DNA of 64,000 nucleotides from Rhodococcus phenolicus. GTDB lineage: Bacteria > Actinomycetota > Actinomycetes > Mycobacteriales > Mycobacteriaceae. The notes under the pieces are model-generated. The model was not told the origin of the DNA. It worked only from the letters and a program-made list of their open reading frames with translations, and made no database searches. The first letter of the stretch is position 1. Each line of letters begins with the position of its first letter. Below, piece after piece: positions 1 to 10,600 of the stretch. Location: NCBI RefSeq assembly GCF_001646785.1, contig NZ_LRRH01000012.1, positions 1-64,000 of the forward strand, read 5' to 3'. The translations under genes and the position numbers were made by a program.

Positions 1-248
1 AAGGTTGACTCGAAGGATCACGCGGTGACCGTTTCACGTCCAGCAGCGACACGCTGTCGGTTGTGGTGCTGGTCACCGGGTTACACCACTCTATGGGGCA
101 CTACTGAGTCGGCTCGGCCGAGGGATGCGAGTCCGGCTCGGTCGCCGCGGCGAGGGGCGCTCCACCGACGTGACACGTGCCGGCGTGCCGAGCGGGTTGT
201 CCGGAGTGCCGGTAGGGCCGCAGGACGGTAGGTCTGGAGACAGGGGGT
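1..248. other. Intergenic region upstream of the SDR gene
   Basis: No convincing gene is visible. The frames are short or arginine-rich shadows. In mycobacteria a tiny Lys/Arg-rich ribosomal protein gene precedes the SDR gene; no such coding stretch occurs here, so if present it lies left of the window. No clean -35/-10 pair was found. Confidence 0.5.
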
Positions 249-254
249 TTGCGT

Positions 255-1322
255 GTGAGTTCGACTGCGGACGTCGAGCCGCCGAAGGTCGCTCTGGTGA
301 CCGGGGCCAGCCGCTTCCTCGGTGGATACCTCGTCACCCGGCTGGCGCAGAATCCGGCGATCGAACGGGTCATCGCGGTCGACACCCAGTCGCCCACCAA
401 GGACATGCTGCGGCGCATGGGCCGCGCCGAGTTCGTCCTCGCCGACATCCGGAACCCGCTGATCGGCAAGGTGATCCGCAACATGGACGTCGACACGGTC
501 GTCCATGCCTCGACGGTCACCAAGGCCCCCAAGTCCGGCAGCCGCACGGCCATGAAGGACATGAACGTCCTCGGCGCCATGCAGTTGTTCGCGGTGTGCC
601 AGAAGGTGCCGTCCGTTCGGCGCGTGGTGCTGCGGTCCTCGTCGGCGGTGTACGGATCCAGTGCCAAGGACCCGGCGAAGTTCACCGAGGAGATGAGCGC
701 GCGCAGACGTCCGACCGGTGCCTTCGCCCGCGACATGATCGAGATCGAAGGCTATCTGCGGGGCCTGGCCCGCCGGCGCAGCGATCTGTCCACCACGATC
801 CTGCGGCTCGCCCCGACCGTCGGGAACCGGCTGCCCGGATCGCTGTCGCCGTACCTGACCTCGCCGCTCGTGCCGACGGTGTTCGGGCGGGACGCCCGGT
901 TGCAGTTGCTGCACGAAGAGGACGCGCTGTCCGCGCTCGAGCGGGCGACGGTCGCCGGGCCTCCCGGCACCTTCAACGTCGCCGGGGACGGCATCGTGAT
1001 GCTGTCGCAGGCCGTTCGCCGCGCGGGCGGTCTCGCCGTGCCGATGCCGTACGGGCTGTTCCGCACCGCCGGACACGCACTCATGGGGTCGGTCATGAAG
1101 TCGTTCACGAAGGAAGAACTCGACTACTTCCACTTCGGCTGCGGACTGGACACCACCCGGATGCGCGCCGAACTCGGGTTCGAACCGCGCTGGACGACGA
1201 AGGACGCACTCGACGACTTCGCCCGCAGTATCGGGCTGAACCGCATCGTGAAGACCGAATGGGTCGATCGAGCCGAATCGATGGTGCTCTCCGCGTTGGG
1301 AGAGAGGACGGAGGCGCGATGA
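255..1322 (+). CDS. Atypical extended SDR (NAD-dependent epimerase-like) protein
   Basis: About 355 aa. The N-terminal Rossmann segment (residues 11-24, VALVTGASRFLGG) and the overall pattern match extended short-chain dehydrogenases, close to mycobacterial GalE2 (Rv0501). The nucleotide loop lacks the middle glycine of GxxGxxG (Arg20 there), and where YxxxK should lie the sequence reads F157-A-R-D-M161, so both catalytic Tyr and Lys are missing. It may bind a dinucleotide without classical epimerase chemistry. The start is GTG 255; TTG 249 in frame is possible. Its stop overlaps the next start (ATGA), so it is coupled to the acyltransferase, as in mycobacteria. Substrate unknown. Confidence 0.85.
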   Translation: MSSTADVEPPKVALVTGASRFLGGYLVTRLAQNPAIERVIAVDTQSPTKDMLRRMGRAEFVLADIRNPLIGKVIRNMDVDTVVHASTVTKAPKSGSRTAMKDMNVLGAMQLFAVCQKVPSVRRVVLRSSSAVYGSSAKDPAKFTEEMSARRRPTGAFARDMIEIEGYLRGLARRRSDLSTTILRLAPTVGNRLPGSLSPYLTSPLVPTVFGRDARLQLLHEEDALSALERATVAGPPGTFNVAGDGIVMLSQAVRRAGGLAVPMPYGLFRTAGHALMGSVMKSFTKEELDYFHFGCGLDTTRMRAELGFEPRWTTKDALDDFARSIGLNRIVKTEWVDRAESMVLSALGERTEAR

Positions 1323-2332
1323 CACAGGTTGCAAAAGTCATTCCCCTGCACGGCGGAGCGAACGCGCAGCGCCGCGGCGGCGCGAGACCCGGCAGCGGGC
1401 ATCCCGCCGGACTCGACCTGGGCGGTCCCGACGTCGACGCCTTCGACCTGCCGACCCGGCACACCGCCGCGGACGGCTTCCTCGACGACCTCCGCCGGTC
1501 CCTGATCGGCCAGGTCACCGGCACCGCGGAGTTCGTGCGCCGGCGCATGACCGGCGACTACGACGTCGACGACTTCGGTTTCGATCCGCACTTCGCCGAG
1601 AACGTCGTGATGCCGCTGCTGCGGCCGCTGTTCGACAAGTGGTTCCGCGTCGAGGTCCGCGGCATCGAGAACATCCCCGCGGACGGCAGCGCGCTCGTCG
1701 TCGCCAACCACGCCGGAACCCTCCCGATCGACGCGCTCATGACGTCGGTCGCGGTGTGGGACCAGGCGGACCGCCCGTTGCGGATGCTCGCCGCCGACCT
1801 CGCGTTCGACATGCCCGTCATCGGCACCGTCGCGCGCAAGGCCGGTCACACCCTGGCCTGTCACCCCGACGCCGAGCGACTGCTGCGCGACGACCAGGTC
1901 GTCGCGGTGTTCCCCGAGGGCTACAAAGGCCTGGGCAAGCCGTTCCGTGAGCGGTACAAGTTGCAGCGGTTCGGCCGCGGCGGGTTCGTGTCCGCGGCGC
2001 TGAAGACGCAGGCGCCGATCGTGCCGTGCTCGATCGTGGGTTCCGAGGAGATCTACCCGAACATCGCCGACCTCACCTCGCTCGCGCGTGTGCTCGGACT
2101 GCCCTACCTGCCGGTCACGCCGCTGTTCCCCGCCTTCGGTCCGCTCGGGCTCGTTCCGTTGCCGTCCAAGTGGTACATCGAGTTCGGCACCCCGATCGCC
2201 ACCGACGTGTACGACGAGGCGGCGGCCGACGACCCGATGGTGCTGTTCGAGGTCACCGACCACGTGCGGGAAACCATCCAGCAGACGTTGTACAAACTGC
2301 TCACCCGGCGCCGGAACGTTTTCCTGGGCTGA
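1319..2332 (+). CDS. Lysophospholipid acyltransferase family protein
   Basis: 337 aa. The conserved block NHAGTLPIDALM supplies the acyltransferase His and Asp, followed by an FPEGYKG motif, as in the LPLAT/PlsC superfamily (MGAT-like subgroup), resembling Rv0502. It probably transfers an acyl group to a glycerolipid or related acceptor at the membrane. The first ~75 residues are low-complexity and have no known domain. The ATG overlaps the SDR stop by 4 nt, indicating an operon. Acceptor and donor are not deducible. Confidence 0.88.
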   Translation: MTQVAKVIPLHGGANAQRRGGARPGSGHPAGLDLGGPDVDAFDLPTRHTAADGFLDDLRRSLIGQVTGTAEFVRRRMTGDYDVDDFGFDPHFAENVVMPLLRPLFDKWFRVEVRGIENIPADGSALVVANHAGTLPIDALMTSVAVWDQADRPLRMLAADLAFDMPVIGTVARKAGHTLACHPDAERLLRDDQVVAVFPEGYKGLGKPFRERYKLQRFGRGGFVSAALKTQAPIVPCSIVGSEEIYPNIADLTSLARVLGLPYLPVTPLFPAFGPLGLVPLPSKWYIEFGTPIATDVYDEAAADDPMVLFEVTDHVRETIQQTLYKLLTRRRNVFLG

Positions 2333-2364
2333 GCCGCGGCAGGGCTGCGCGGTGTGGTCCGGGG

Positions 2365-3375
2365 CTACGCGGCGTGGTCCCGGCGACGGCCGAGGAGAAC
2401 CGCCAGCGCCCCGCCCGCCGCACCGATCCCCAGCGCCGTCGGCACGCCGATCTTCGCGGCCTTGCGCGCGGTCCGGAAATCCCGGACCTCCCAGCCCCGG
2501 GTCTTGGCGAGTTCCCGCAGGTCGGCGTCGGGATTGATCGCGACCGCCGTCCCCACCAGCGACAGCATCGGCGCGTCGTTGTGGCTGTCGGAATAGGCGG
2601 TGCAGCGCTTGAGATTCAGCCCCTCCCGGATCGCCAGTGCGCGCACCGCGTGCGCCTTGCCGAGCCCGTGCAGGATGTCGCCGACGAGGCGGCCGGTGAA
2701 GACGCCGTCCTTCGACTCGGCGACCGTGCCGAGCGCCCCGCTCAGGCCGAGACGCTTGGCGATGACGTCGGCCAGTTCCACGGGCGTCGCCGTGACCAGC
2801 CACACCTGCTGTCCCGCGTCGAGATGCATCTGCGCGAGTGCGCGCGTGCCCGGCCAGATCTTGTCGGCGATGATCTCGTCGTAGATCTCCTCGCCGAGGC
2901 GTCGCAGTTCCTCCGTCGAACGGCCCTGCACGAACGACAGTGCCTTCTCGCGACCGCTCGCGACGTCGTTCGAGTTCTCCTTGCCGGTGATCCGGAACTT
3001 CACCTGCTGCCACGCGAACTCGAGCAGATCGGTCTTGCGGAAGTAGTCGCGCGAGACCAGCCCGCGGGCGAAGTGGATGATCGAGGCGCCCTGCACCATC
3101 GTGTTGTCGACATCGAAGAACGCGGCGGCGGTCAGGTCGCGCGGGACGGGGGTCTCGGCCTCGATGCCGATCTCCGCTTCGGTGCGGGCCTCGTGCAGCG
3201 CCAGCGCGGCGTCGGCGCTGGCCTCGCCGGCGAGGTTCGCGCGCACCTCGGCCTCGCTGGGACCGAACTTGCTGAACAACCGGCGGCGTCCCGGTCGGAT
3301 GAGCGCGGACAGAGACTCGCCGAATCCTCCCCCGTACGGCAATGAACGTCCAGGCACTCGCACCTCCGGTGTCAC
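2365..3375 (-). CDS. HAD-IB family phosphatase (SerB1-like)
   Basis: 336 aa. HAD motif I is [10 protein letters not shown] (Asp nucleophile and Asp+2); motif II lies near VTATPVEL; motif III/IV is [11 protein letters not shown]. The GREK..SF cap region fits the HAD-IB (phosphoserine phosphatase-like) branch, like Rv0505c. The C-terminus ends in a hydrophobic stretch ([16 protein letters not shown]) then RRRD, suggesting a membrane anchor. The start at 3375 is GTG; an alternative GTG at 3357 has a better spaced GGAGG. It converges on the acyltransferase gene and diverges from the glutaredoxin-like gene. True substrate unknown. Confidence 0.87.
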   Translation of the reverse strand: MTPEVRVPGRSLPYGGGFGESLSALIRPGRRRLFSKFGPSEAEVRANLAGEASADAALALHEARTEAEIGIEAETPVPRDLTAAAFFDVDNTMVQGASIIHFARGLVSRDYFRKTDLLEFAWQQVKFRITGKENSNDVASGREKALSFVQGRSTEELRRLGEEIYDEIIADKIWPGTRALAQMHLDAGQQVWLVTATPVELADVIAKRLGLSGALGTVAESKDGVFTGRLVGDILHGLGKAHAVRALAIREGLNLKRCTAYSDSHNDAPMLSLVGTAVAINPDADLRELAKTRGWEVRDFRTARKAAKIGVPTALGIGAAGGALAVLLGRRRDHAA

Positions 3376-3507
3376 GACGGCCGTGTCGCCGCGGGCAGCG
3401 GACGACGCGCCCAGCCTAGCCCGCGGCCGGGCAGGGTTCCGGGCGGGAGCGAACGCGGAGACCGGGTGTGACGTTCATCTCGACAGGTGATGACGCACAG
3501 TAGGGGG

Positions 3508-3798
3508 ATGACAGAGTCTCGTCCGGCCGCCGCAGGCGCATCCGTACCCGCCCACGAAGTCACGCTTCTCGTCCGCGCCGGCTGCGGCGCGTGCGCACCC
3601 GCACGCGAACAGCTCGAGCAGGTGTGCGAGGAGTTCGGGCTGACCGTGACGTGCATCGACGTCGACGACGCTGCCGCAACGGATCCCGAGTTGCGAGCCG
3701 AGTTCGGTGACCGGTTGCCGGTCGTCCTGCTCGACGGCCGCGAGCACAGCTACTGGGAGGTCGACGAACCTCGGCTGAGGGCCGATCTCGCTCGCTGA
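3508..3798 (+). CDS. Glutaredoxin-like thiol-disulfide protein
   Basis: About 96 aa with a thioredoxin fold start: VTLLVRAGCGACAPAREQL holds a CxxC redox pair (CGAC), and LPVVLLDGREH carries the cis-Pro region. Similar to Rv0508. The ending WEVDEPRLRADL is characteristic of this actinobacterial family. ATG 3508 was chosen; an in-frame GTG at 3487 would add seven unlikely residues. It lies just upstream of the rex-hem operon, as in mycobacteria; the 158-nt gap with its own promoter suggests separate transcription. Confidence 0.85.
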   Translation: MTESRPAAAGASVPAHEVTLLVRAGCGACAPAREQLEQVCEEFGLTVTCIDVDDAAATDPELRAEFGDRLPVVLLDGREHSYWEVDEPRLRADLAR

Positions 3799-3857
3799 CC
3801 GCGACAGGCGGGGTCGTCGCGCAGGTAGCGAGCACATTCGAGGCCCTTGGAGCAACT

Positions 3858-3875
3858 TTGTGCATGGCTTCACAA
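3858..3875. promoter_or_regulatory. Rex operator (ROP) upstream of rex-hem
   Basis: TTGTGCATGGCTTCACAA matches the Rex operator consensus TTGTGAAnnnnTTCACAA at 13 of 14 defined positions (C for A at position 6). It lies 82 nt upstream of the chosen rex start and overlaps a candidate -35 element. In Streptomyces coelicolor the rex-hemACD operon is autoregulated by Rex through such a site, so the same NADH/NAD+ control is inferred. Confidence 0.85.
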
Positions 3876-3886
3876 GCGGTTACCGT
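3858..3886 (+). promoter_or_regulatory. Candidate promoter of the rex-hem operon
   Basis: TTGTGC at 3858-3863 and TACCGT at 3881-3886 are separated by 17 nt. The -35 lies inside the Rex operator, so bound Rex would block polymerase. The elements were read by eye; the transcription start is not proven. Confidence 0.5.
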
Positions 3887-3956
3887 GGTGTGAACGAAAC
3901 CCCGGATCACCGTGAGGACCGACGTGTATCCGTCGGCCGGACGAGGAGCCACGAAC

Positions 3957-4826
3957 GTGACAGAGCTGCACCCACCGCAGGGCGACGACGCCCGCGGCAC
4001 CGCCGGGACCGGCGGGGGGGCCTCTCCCGGAGTTCCGGTGCGTGACATCCCCCAGGCTACTGTGACCCGTCTCGCGACCTATCTGCGGGTCCTCGGTGGG
4101 CTCGCCGACGCGGGCACCCTCATCGTCTCGAGCGAGGAACTCGCGACCGCGTCGGGCGTCGGATCGGCAAAGCTCCGCAAGGATCTGTCGTTCCTCGGGC
4201 CCAACGGTGTCCGCGGTGTCGGATATGACGTGCTGCGCCTCCAGGCGCGGATCGAGAACGCGCTCGGCCTGGACCGCGGGCACCGCGTCGTACTGGTCGG
4301 CGTCGGCAGCCTCGGCCGTGCGCTGGCCCGGTACCCGGGTTTCGATCGCCGCGGATTCACCATGGCCGGCCTGTTCGACTCGGACCCGCGGATCGTCGGC
4401 ACCCGCGTGGGGGAGCTGACCGTCCGTCACGTCGACGGACTGGAGTCGGGAGCCCGCGAACTCGGCGCGACCATCGGGGTCGTCGCCACGCCCGGCGACG
4501 CGGCCCAGCAGGTGTGCGATGTCCTGGTCCGGTCCGGGGTGCGCAGCGTGCTCAGCTTCGCCGCGACGGCGCTGGACGTGCCCGAGCACGTCGAGGTGCG
4601 CCGCGTCGATCTCGCCGTCGAGATGCAGGTGCTCTCCTTCAACAGCGTCCGCAACGACGAACTCGCCCACGCTTCCGGTGACGGACGGCCTGCCGGAATG
4701 GCGCAGCCCTGCGGTCCCCTCGGAACCGCGGTGAAGGCAACGAGCGCCCCGCACCGGGCCTCGTCCGGGAAGCCGGGCCCGTTGGGTTCGGCCGTGACAA
4801 GAAACGGATCGGTGATCGCACCGTGA
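3957..4826 (+). CDS. rex: Redox-sensing transcriptional repressor Rex
   Basis: 289 aa. An N-terminal winged helix (about residues 30-90, including [20 protein letters not shown]) binds DNA; a Rossmann domain with GVGSLG (115-120) senses NADH/NAD+. When NADH rises, Rex leaves its operators and derepresses respiratory and heme genes. GTG 3957 was chosen for the AGGAG at 3943-3947; GTG 3912 is in frame but lacks support. A low-complexity tail of about 55 residues follows the conserved domain, making it longer than typical Rex. Its stop overlaps the hemA start by 4 nt. Confidence 0.93.
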   Translation: MTELHPPQGDDARGTAGTGGGASPGVPVRDIPQATVTRLATYLRVLGGLADAGTLIVSSEELATASGVGSAKLRKDLSFLGPNGVRGVGYDVLRLQARIENALGLDRGHRVVLVGVGSLGRALARYPGFDRRGFTMAGLFDSDPRIVGTRVGELTVRHVDGLESGARELGATIGVVATPGDAAQQVCDVLVRSGVRSVLSFAATALDVPEHVEVRRVDLAVEMQVLSFNSVRNDELAHASGDGRPAGMAQPCGPLGTAVKATSAPHRASSGKPGPLGSAVTRNGSVIAP

Positions 4827-6247
4827 GTGTTCTCCTCGTCGGGATCTCGCACCGGAGTGCCCCGGTTTCCGTACTCGAGAAGGTCGCGGTCACCGACACC
4901 GACCGTCCGAAGCTGACGGACAAGATGATGTCCTCCGGGCACATTTCCGAGGCGATGATCGTCTCCACCTGCAACCGGGTGGAGATCTACGCGGTCGTCG
5001 ATGCGTTCCACGGGGCGCTCGCCGACGTCAGCGCCCTGATGGCCGAGCATTCCGGGCTGACCCTCTCCGATCTGCACCAGCACGCGTACGTGCGATACAG
5101 CGAGGCCGCCGCCGAGCACCTGTTCTCGGTCGCCAGCGGTCTGGACTCGATGGTCGTCGGCGAGCAGCAGATCCTCGGCCAGATCCGGACCGCCTACGCC
5201 AGCGCCGACGCCCAGCAGGCCGCGGGCCGGGCGCTGCACGAACTCGCACAGCAGGCGCTGCGCGTCGGCAAGCGCGTCCACAGCGAAACCGGGATCGACG
5301 CGGCCGGTGCCTCGGTGGTGTCGGTTGCGCTGGACAAGGCCGGCGCCCGGCTCGGCGGTCTCGTCGGGCGCACCGCCGCCGTGATCGGAGCCGGAGCGAT
5401 GGGCGGGCTCGCGGTCGCGCACCTGACCCGCGCCGGGATCGGCCGGATCATCGTGACCAACCGCACCCGCGACCGCGCCGAACGTCTCGCCGAGACGGCC
5501 CGCGGCAACGGGGTGGAGGCCGACGTCGTTCCGTTCGGCGATCTCGCGTCCGCGCTCGCCCAGGCGGACGTCGCGGTGACCTGTACCGGCGCGGTCGGCA
5601 CCGTGGTGACCCTCGCGGACGCGCACCGCGCGCTCGCCCAGCCCGGCCGCGGAGCGGACCGCCCCCTCGTCATCTGCGACCTGGGGCTGCCCCGGGACGT
5701 CGACGCCTCCATCTCGGGCCTGCCCGACGTCACCGTCTTCGACATGGAGGCGCTGCAGAACGATCCCGCCGCGGGCGCGGCCGCTTCCGACGCGGACGCC
5801 GCCCGCGCGATCGTCGCCGCCGAACTGTCCGACTACCTGACCGCGCAGCGTCTCGCCGAGGTCACCCCGACCGTCACCGCGCTGCGGCAGCGGGCCGCCG
5901 AGGTCGTCGAAGCCGAACTGATGCGCCTCGAATCCCGCCTGCCCGACCTCGACGACGGGGAACGCGGCGAGGTCGCGCGGACGGTCCGCCGCGTGGTCGA
6001 CAAACTTCTGCACGCGCCGACGGTGCGTGTGAAACAACTGGCGTCCACCCCCGGCGGCGACCAGTACGCCGAGGCGTTGCGTGAACTGTTCGAACTGCGC
6101 CCGGGTGCGGTCGAGGCCGTCGCCATGCCAACGGCGAAGGAACCGGGCGCCCTGCCGGATCCGGTCGGCGCGACCGACCTGTCCGCAGCCCTCGATCCCG
6201 CCCTCACAACGGAGCTTCGGGCTCCACGAAAGGACAGGCAGGCATGA
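4823..6247 (+). CDS. hemA: Glutamyl-tRNA reductase
   Basis: 474 aa. First committed enzyme of the C5 heme pathway: NADPH-dependent reduction of glutamyl-tRNA(Glu) to glutamate-1-semialdehyde. The catalytic Cys is Cys50 in STCNRVE; GVISHRSAP-type N-terminus, GEQQILGQ and the Rossmann loop GAGAMGG are all present. Full length. GTG start overlaps the rex stop; its own stop overlaps hemC (ATGA), so rex-hemA-hemC form one transcription unit. Works with hemL at 14.8 kb. Confidence 0.97.
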   Translation: MSVLLVGISHRSAPVSVLEKVAVTDTDRPKLTDKMMSSGHISEAMIVSTCNRVEIYAVVDAFHGALADVSALMAEHSGLTLSDLHQHAYVRYSEAAAEHLFSVASGLDSMVVGEQQILGQIRTAYASADAQQAAGRALHELAQQALRVGKRVHSETGIDAAGASVVSVALDKAGARLGGLVGRTAAVIGAGAMGGLAVAHLTRAGIGRIIVTNRTRDRAERLAETARGNGVEADVVPFGDLASALAQADVAVTCTGAVGTVVTLADAHRALAQPGRGADRPLVICDLGLPRDVDASISGLPDVTVFDMEALQNDPAAGAAASDADAARAIVAAELSDYLTAQRLAEVTPTVTALRQRAAEVVEAELMRLESRLPDLDDGERGEVARTVRRVVDKLLHAPTVRVKQLASTPGGDQYAEALRELFELRPGAVEAVAMPTAKEPGALPDPVGATDLSAALDPALTTELRAPRKDRQA

Positions 6248-7266
6248 GCGCCGAGGCCGCATCGGTTACCCGGAGCGACGACCGGGCCGGCAGCCGCACG
6301 TTGCGTATCGGAACGCGCGGCAGTCTCCTCGCGACCACGCAGGCGGGCACCGTCAGAGACGCGCTGACAGCCGCCGGACATCCGGCCGAACTCGTGATCA
6401 TCACCACCAAGGGCGACACGTCGATGGCACCGGTCGAACGCATCGGCGTCGGGGTGTTCACCGCGGAACTGCGCGAGGCGCTGCTCGCCGGCGAGGTCGA
6501 TCTCGCCGTGCACTCGTACAAGGACCTGCCGACCGCGCAGGATCCGCGCCTGGTCATCGCCGCGGTCCCGGAGCGGGAGGATCCCCGCGACGCGCTCGTC
6601 GCGCGCGACGGCCTGGTGCTGGGCGAACTGCCGCCCGGATCGAAGGTCGGGACGTCCGCGCCGCGACGCCGCGCCCAGCTGGCCGTGCTGGGCCTCGGCC
6701 TCGACATCCAGCCGCTGCGCGGCAACATCGACACCCGGCTCGGCAAGGTCGAATCCGGCGAACTCGACGCGATCGTCATCGCCCGCGCCGGGCTCTCCCG
6801 GATCGGGCGGACCGACCGCATCACCGAGTCCCTCGAACCGGTGCAGATGCTGCCGGCGCCCTCTCAGGGCGCACTCGCCGTGGAGTGCCGCGCCGACGAC
6901 CCGGACCTGATCGCCGTGATCGGCGGGCTCGACGACCCGGCAAGCCGCGCCGCCGTCGTCGCCGAACGCGCACTGCTCGCCGAACTCGAGGCCGGGTGCA
7001 CCGCACCGGTCGGGGCCCTCGCCGAGGTCGTCGAATCCCTCGACGACGACGGCAGGGTGTTCGAGGAGCTGTCGGTGCGGGGCTGCGCCGCCGCGATCGA
7101 CGGTTCCGACGCGATCCGCGCGAGCGCCGTCGGGCCCCTGGACCGCGCCGACGAGCTGGGGCGCGCCGTCGCCCGTGAGCTCCTCGATCTCGGAGCCCGC
7201 GACCTGATGGTCACCGAGGAAGGCACCGCGGGCGAGCAGGCAACAGAAGGTGCCGCAGATGTTTGA
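6244..7266 (+). CDS. hemC: Porphobilinogen deaminase (hydroxymethylbilane synthase)
   Basis: 340 aa. Polymerizes four porphobilinogens into hydroxymethylbilane. Diagnostic segments are [41 protein letters not shown], and [12 protein letters not shown], whose Cys carries the dipyrromethane cofactor. Length is slightly over the usual ~310 because of an N-terminal extension of about 18 residues. Translationally coupled to hemA. Confidence 0.97.
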   Translation: MSAEAASVTRSDDRAGSRTLRIGTRGSLLATTQAGTVRDALTAAGHPAELVIITTKGDTSMAPVERIGVGVFTAELREALLAGEVDLAVHSYKDLPTAQDPRLVIAAVPEREDPRDALVARDGLVLGELPPGSKVGTSAPRRRAQLAVLGLGLDIQPLRGNIDTRLGKVESGELDAIVIARAGLSRIGRTDRITESLEPVQMLPAPSQGALAVECRADDPDLIAVIGGLDDPASRAAVVAERALLAELEAGCTAPVGALAEVVESLDDDGRVFEELSVRGCAAAIDGSDAIRASAVGPLDRADELGRAVARELLDLGARDLMVTEEGTAGEQATEGAADV

Positions 7267-7329
7267 CGCCCTGCGTTTTCCTTCCCGTTTTCCCGATACC
7301 GCAGATTTGATCGCACTGGAGAATGACCG

Positions 7330-8895
7330 ATGAGCCGAGTCCGCAAGCACACTCCCGGACGGATCCTGTTCGTGGGATCCGGGCCGGGTGACCCGGCGCT
7401 GCTCACCGTACGCGCACGCGACGTGCTGACAGGCGCCACCATGGCCTTCACCGACCCGGACGTCGACAAGGCCGTCGTCGCGCTCGTCGGCATCGGCGCC
7501 GGCCACGACCCGGAGACCGGGGAGCCGGTCGCCGAGGTCCGTCCCGCCCTGGGCGAGCCCGCCGAGGTCGCGAAGACCCTGGTCGCCGAGGCCAGGAACG
7601 GCCACGACGTGGTGCGCCTGGTCGCCGGTGATCCGATGACCACCGATTCGGTGATCGCCGAGGTCAACGCCGTGTCCCGCACCCAGGTGGTGTTCGAGGT
7701 CCTGCCGGGTCTGCCCTCCGGATCGGCCGTCCCCAGCTACGCCGGGATGGCGCTGGGTTCGTGTCACACCGAGGTCGACGTCCGCGGTGAGGTGAACTGG
7801 GCTGCGCTCGCCGCCGCGCCCGGCCCCCTCGTGCTGCACGCCACCTCCGGGCACCTGGCCGAGACGGCCAGTGCCCTCGTCGAGCACGGTCTGGCGCCGC
7901 AGACCCCGGCCGCCATCACGGTCCGTGGCACGACCCGCCAGCAGCGCACCGTCGAAGCGACCCTCGCGACCCTCAACGACGCCGGTTCCGAGCTGGTGGG
8001 CCCGCTGATCGTCACGGTCGGGAAGATCGTCTCGCATCGCAACAAGTTGTCGTGGTGGGAGTCGCGTGCCCTGTACGGCTGGACGGTGCTGGTGCCGCGC
8101 ACGAAGGATCAGGCCGGTGAGATGAGCGATCGGCTCGTCACCCACGGTGCGATCCCCATCGAGGTGCCGACCATCGCGGTCGAGCCGCCGCGCAGCCCCG
8201 CCCAGATGGAACGGGCCGTCAAGGGCCTGGTGGACGGCCGCTACCAGTGGGTGGTGTTCACCTCCACCAACGCGGTGCGCGCGGTGTGGGAGAAGTTCGA
8301 GGCGTTCGGTCTGGACGCTCGGGCGTTCTCCGGTGTGAAGATCGCGTGTGTCGGCCAGGCCACCGCGGACAAGGTGCGCTCGTTCGGCATCACCCCGGAA
8401 CTGGTTCCCACCGGGGAACAGTCCAGCGAGGGCCTGCTCGCCGAGTTCGCGCCCTACGACGACGTGTTCGACCCGGTCAACCGGGTCCTGCTGCCGCGCG
8501 CCGACATTGCGACCGAGACGCTCGCCGAGGGCCTGCGCGAACGCGGCTGGGAGATCGACGATGTCACCGCGTACCGCACCGTCCGGGCCGCGCCGCCGCC
8601 GGCCGAGACCCGCGAGATGATCAAGACCGGTGGTTTCGACGCGGTGTGCTTCACATCGTCGTCGACGGTCCGCAATCTCGTGGGCATCGCCGGTAAGCCG
8701 CACGCGCGCACGATCGTCGCGTGCATCGGCCCGAAGACCGCCGAGACCGCGATCGAGTTCGGCCTGCGGGTGGACGTGCAGCCCGAGTCCGCGCAGGTCG
8801 GTCCGCTGGTCGAGGCGCTCGCCGAGCACGCGGCCCGGCTGCGCGCCGAAGGTGCCCTGCCGCCGCCGCGCAAGAAGTCCCGAGCTCGGCGCTGA
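7330..8895 (+). CDS. hemD: Fused methyltransferase-like / uroporphyrinogen-III synthase
   Basis: 521 aa, two domains. Residues ~10-245 look like uroporphyrinogen-III C-methyltransferase (GSGPGDPALLT, SYAGMALGS). Residues ~255-510 are uroporphyrinogen-III synthase (WTVLVPRTKDQAGEMSDRL, VVFTSTNAVRAV, FTSSSTVRNLVG), which closes hydroxymethylbilane to uroporphyrinogen III. In the first domain the usual RLKGGDP(x)FGRG motif reads RLVAGDPMTTDSV, so siroheme-forming methylation is doubtful. The arrangement matches mycobacterial Rv0511. A 63-nt gap separates it from hemC; no terminator is visible there. Confidence 0.93.
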   Translation: MSRVRKHTPGRILFVGSGPGDPALLTVRARDVLTGATMAFTDPDVDKAVVALVGIGAGHDPETGEPVAEVRPALGEPAEVAKTLVAEARNGHDVVRLVAGDPMTTDSVIAEVNAVSRTQVVFEVLPGLPSGSAVPSYAGMALGSCHTEVDVRGEVNWAALAAAPGPLVLHATSGHLAETASALVEHGLAPQTPAAITVRGTTRQQRTVEATLATLNDAGSELVGPLIVTVGKIVSHRNKLSWWESRALYGWTVLVPRTKDQAGEMSDRLVTHGAIPIEVPTIAVEPPRSPAQMERAVKGLVDGRYQWVVFTSTNAVRAVWEKFEAFGLDARAFSGVKIACVGQATADKVRSFGITPELVPTGEQSSEGLLAEFAPYDDVFDPVNRVLLPRADIATETLAEGLRERGWEIDDVTAYRTVRAAPPPAETREMIKTGGFDAVCFTSSSTVRNLVGIAGKPHARTIVACIGPKTAETAIEFGLRVDVQPESAQVGPLVEALAEHAARLRAEGALPPPRKKSRARR

Positions 8896-8967
8896 CTCCA
8901 CTCGTGCGCGGTTTCGGTAGCCACCGCTACCGGGACCGCGCACGACTCGTATCGGAAGGTGTAGACC

Positions 8968-9941
<974 letters not shown>

Positions 9942-9945
<4 letters not shown>

Positions 9946-10496
9946 CCGCGCCGGGGCCCATGCCGATGCCGACGCCGCCGCACGGTCCGGGCGGCGGCGA
10001 GCCTCGCCCGATGCCCGTCGACGTCGGAACCGCCTACCAATTGTGGTGCGGAGTACTGATTTTCGGAATCGTGTCGACGGTCACGAGCCTGGTCGTCATG
10101 TGGCGGGATCGTCAGGCATTCGTGGATCTGCTGATGGAGCAGATGTCCACGATGTCCGGTTCGGAGACGCTGACCCGTGACGACGTGCTGGCACTGATTC
10201 CGGTGGGGCTGGGCGTCGCGGCGCTGGGCAGCTTCGTGATTCTCGGGCTGCTCTATCTCGTCGTGCGGCAGATCCGGCGCGGCAAGAACTGGGCGCGAAT
10301 GCTGTTGACGCTGGTCGGAGTGTTCATGACCCTCTCGACCGTGCCGACGCTGTTCGGCGTGGGCGCCGGAACCGGCGCCGAGAGCTGGGTGCTCGGAATC
10401 GTGGCGATCCTGCAGTCGGTGCTCACGGTGGGCGCGATCGTACTCATGCATCGCCGCGAATCAAATCTGTACTTCCTTCGTATCCCTAAGAATTGA
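9942..10496 (+). CDS. Hypothetical four-helix membrane protein
   Basis: 184 aa, not assigned to a characterized family. A Pro/Gly-rich N-terminus (~25 residues) precedes four hydrophobic segments, near residues 30-52, 85-108, 119-140 and 145-165, with a short charged tail. It occupies the position of mycobacterial Rv0513 and begins within the hemB stop (GTGA), so it is probably co-transcribed with the heme genes. Role unknown. Confidence 0.75.
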
Positions 10497-10524
10497 GGAT
10501 TCGACACCCGTTCGCTCCGGGTAT

Positions 10525-10552
10525 TTGACGTTGCGGCCGCGGGGGGTACGGT
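10525..10552 (+). promoter_or_regulatory. Candidate promoter upstream of small membrane genes
   Basis: TTGACG at 10525-10530 and TACGGT at 10547-10552 with a 16-nt spacer. It would start transcription near 10559, ahead of the 44-residue protein gene. Confidence 0.55.
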
Positions 10553-10600
10553 GGGCTCGACCAACGGTCTGTGGCCGTGCCCGACGAGCGTGAGGACGTC

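Noticed and set aside
1-248. Small ribosomal protein gene known upstream of the SDR gene in mycobacteria
   Set aside because: No Lys/Arg-rich frame of ~33 codons is present here.
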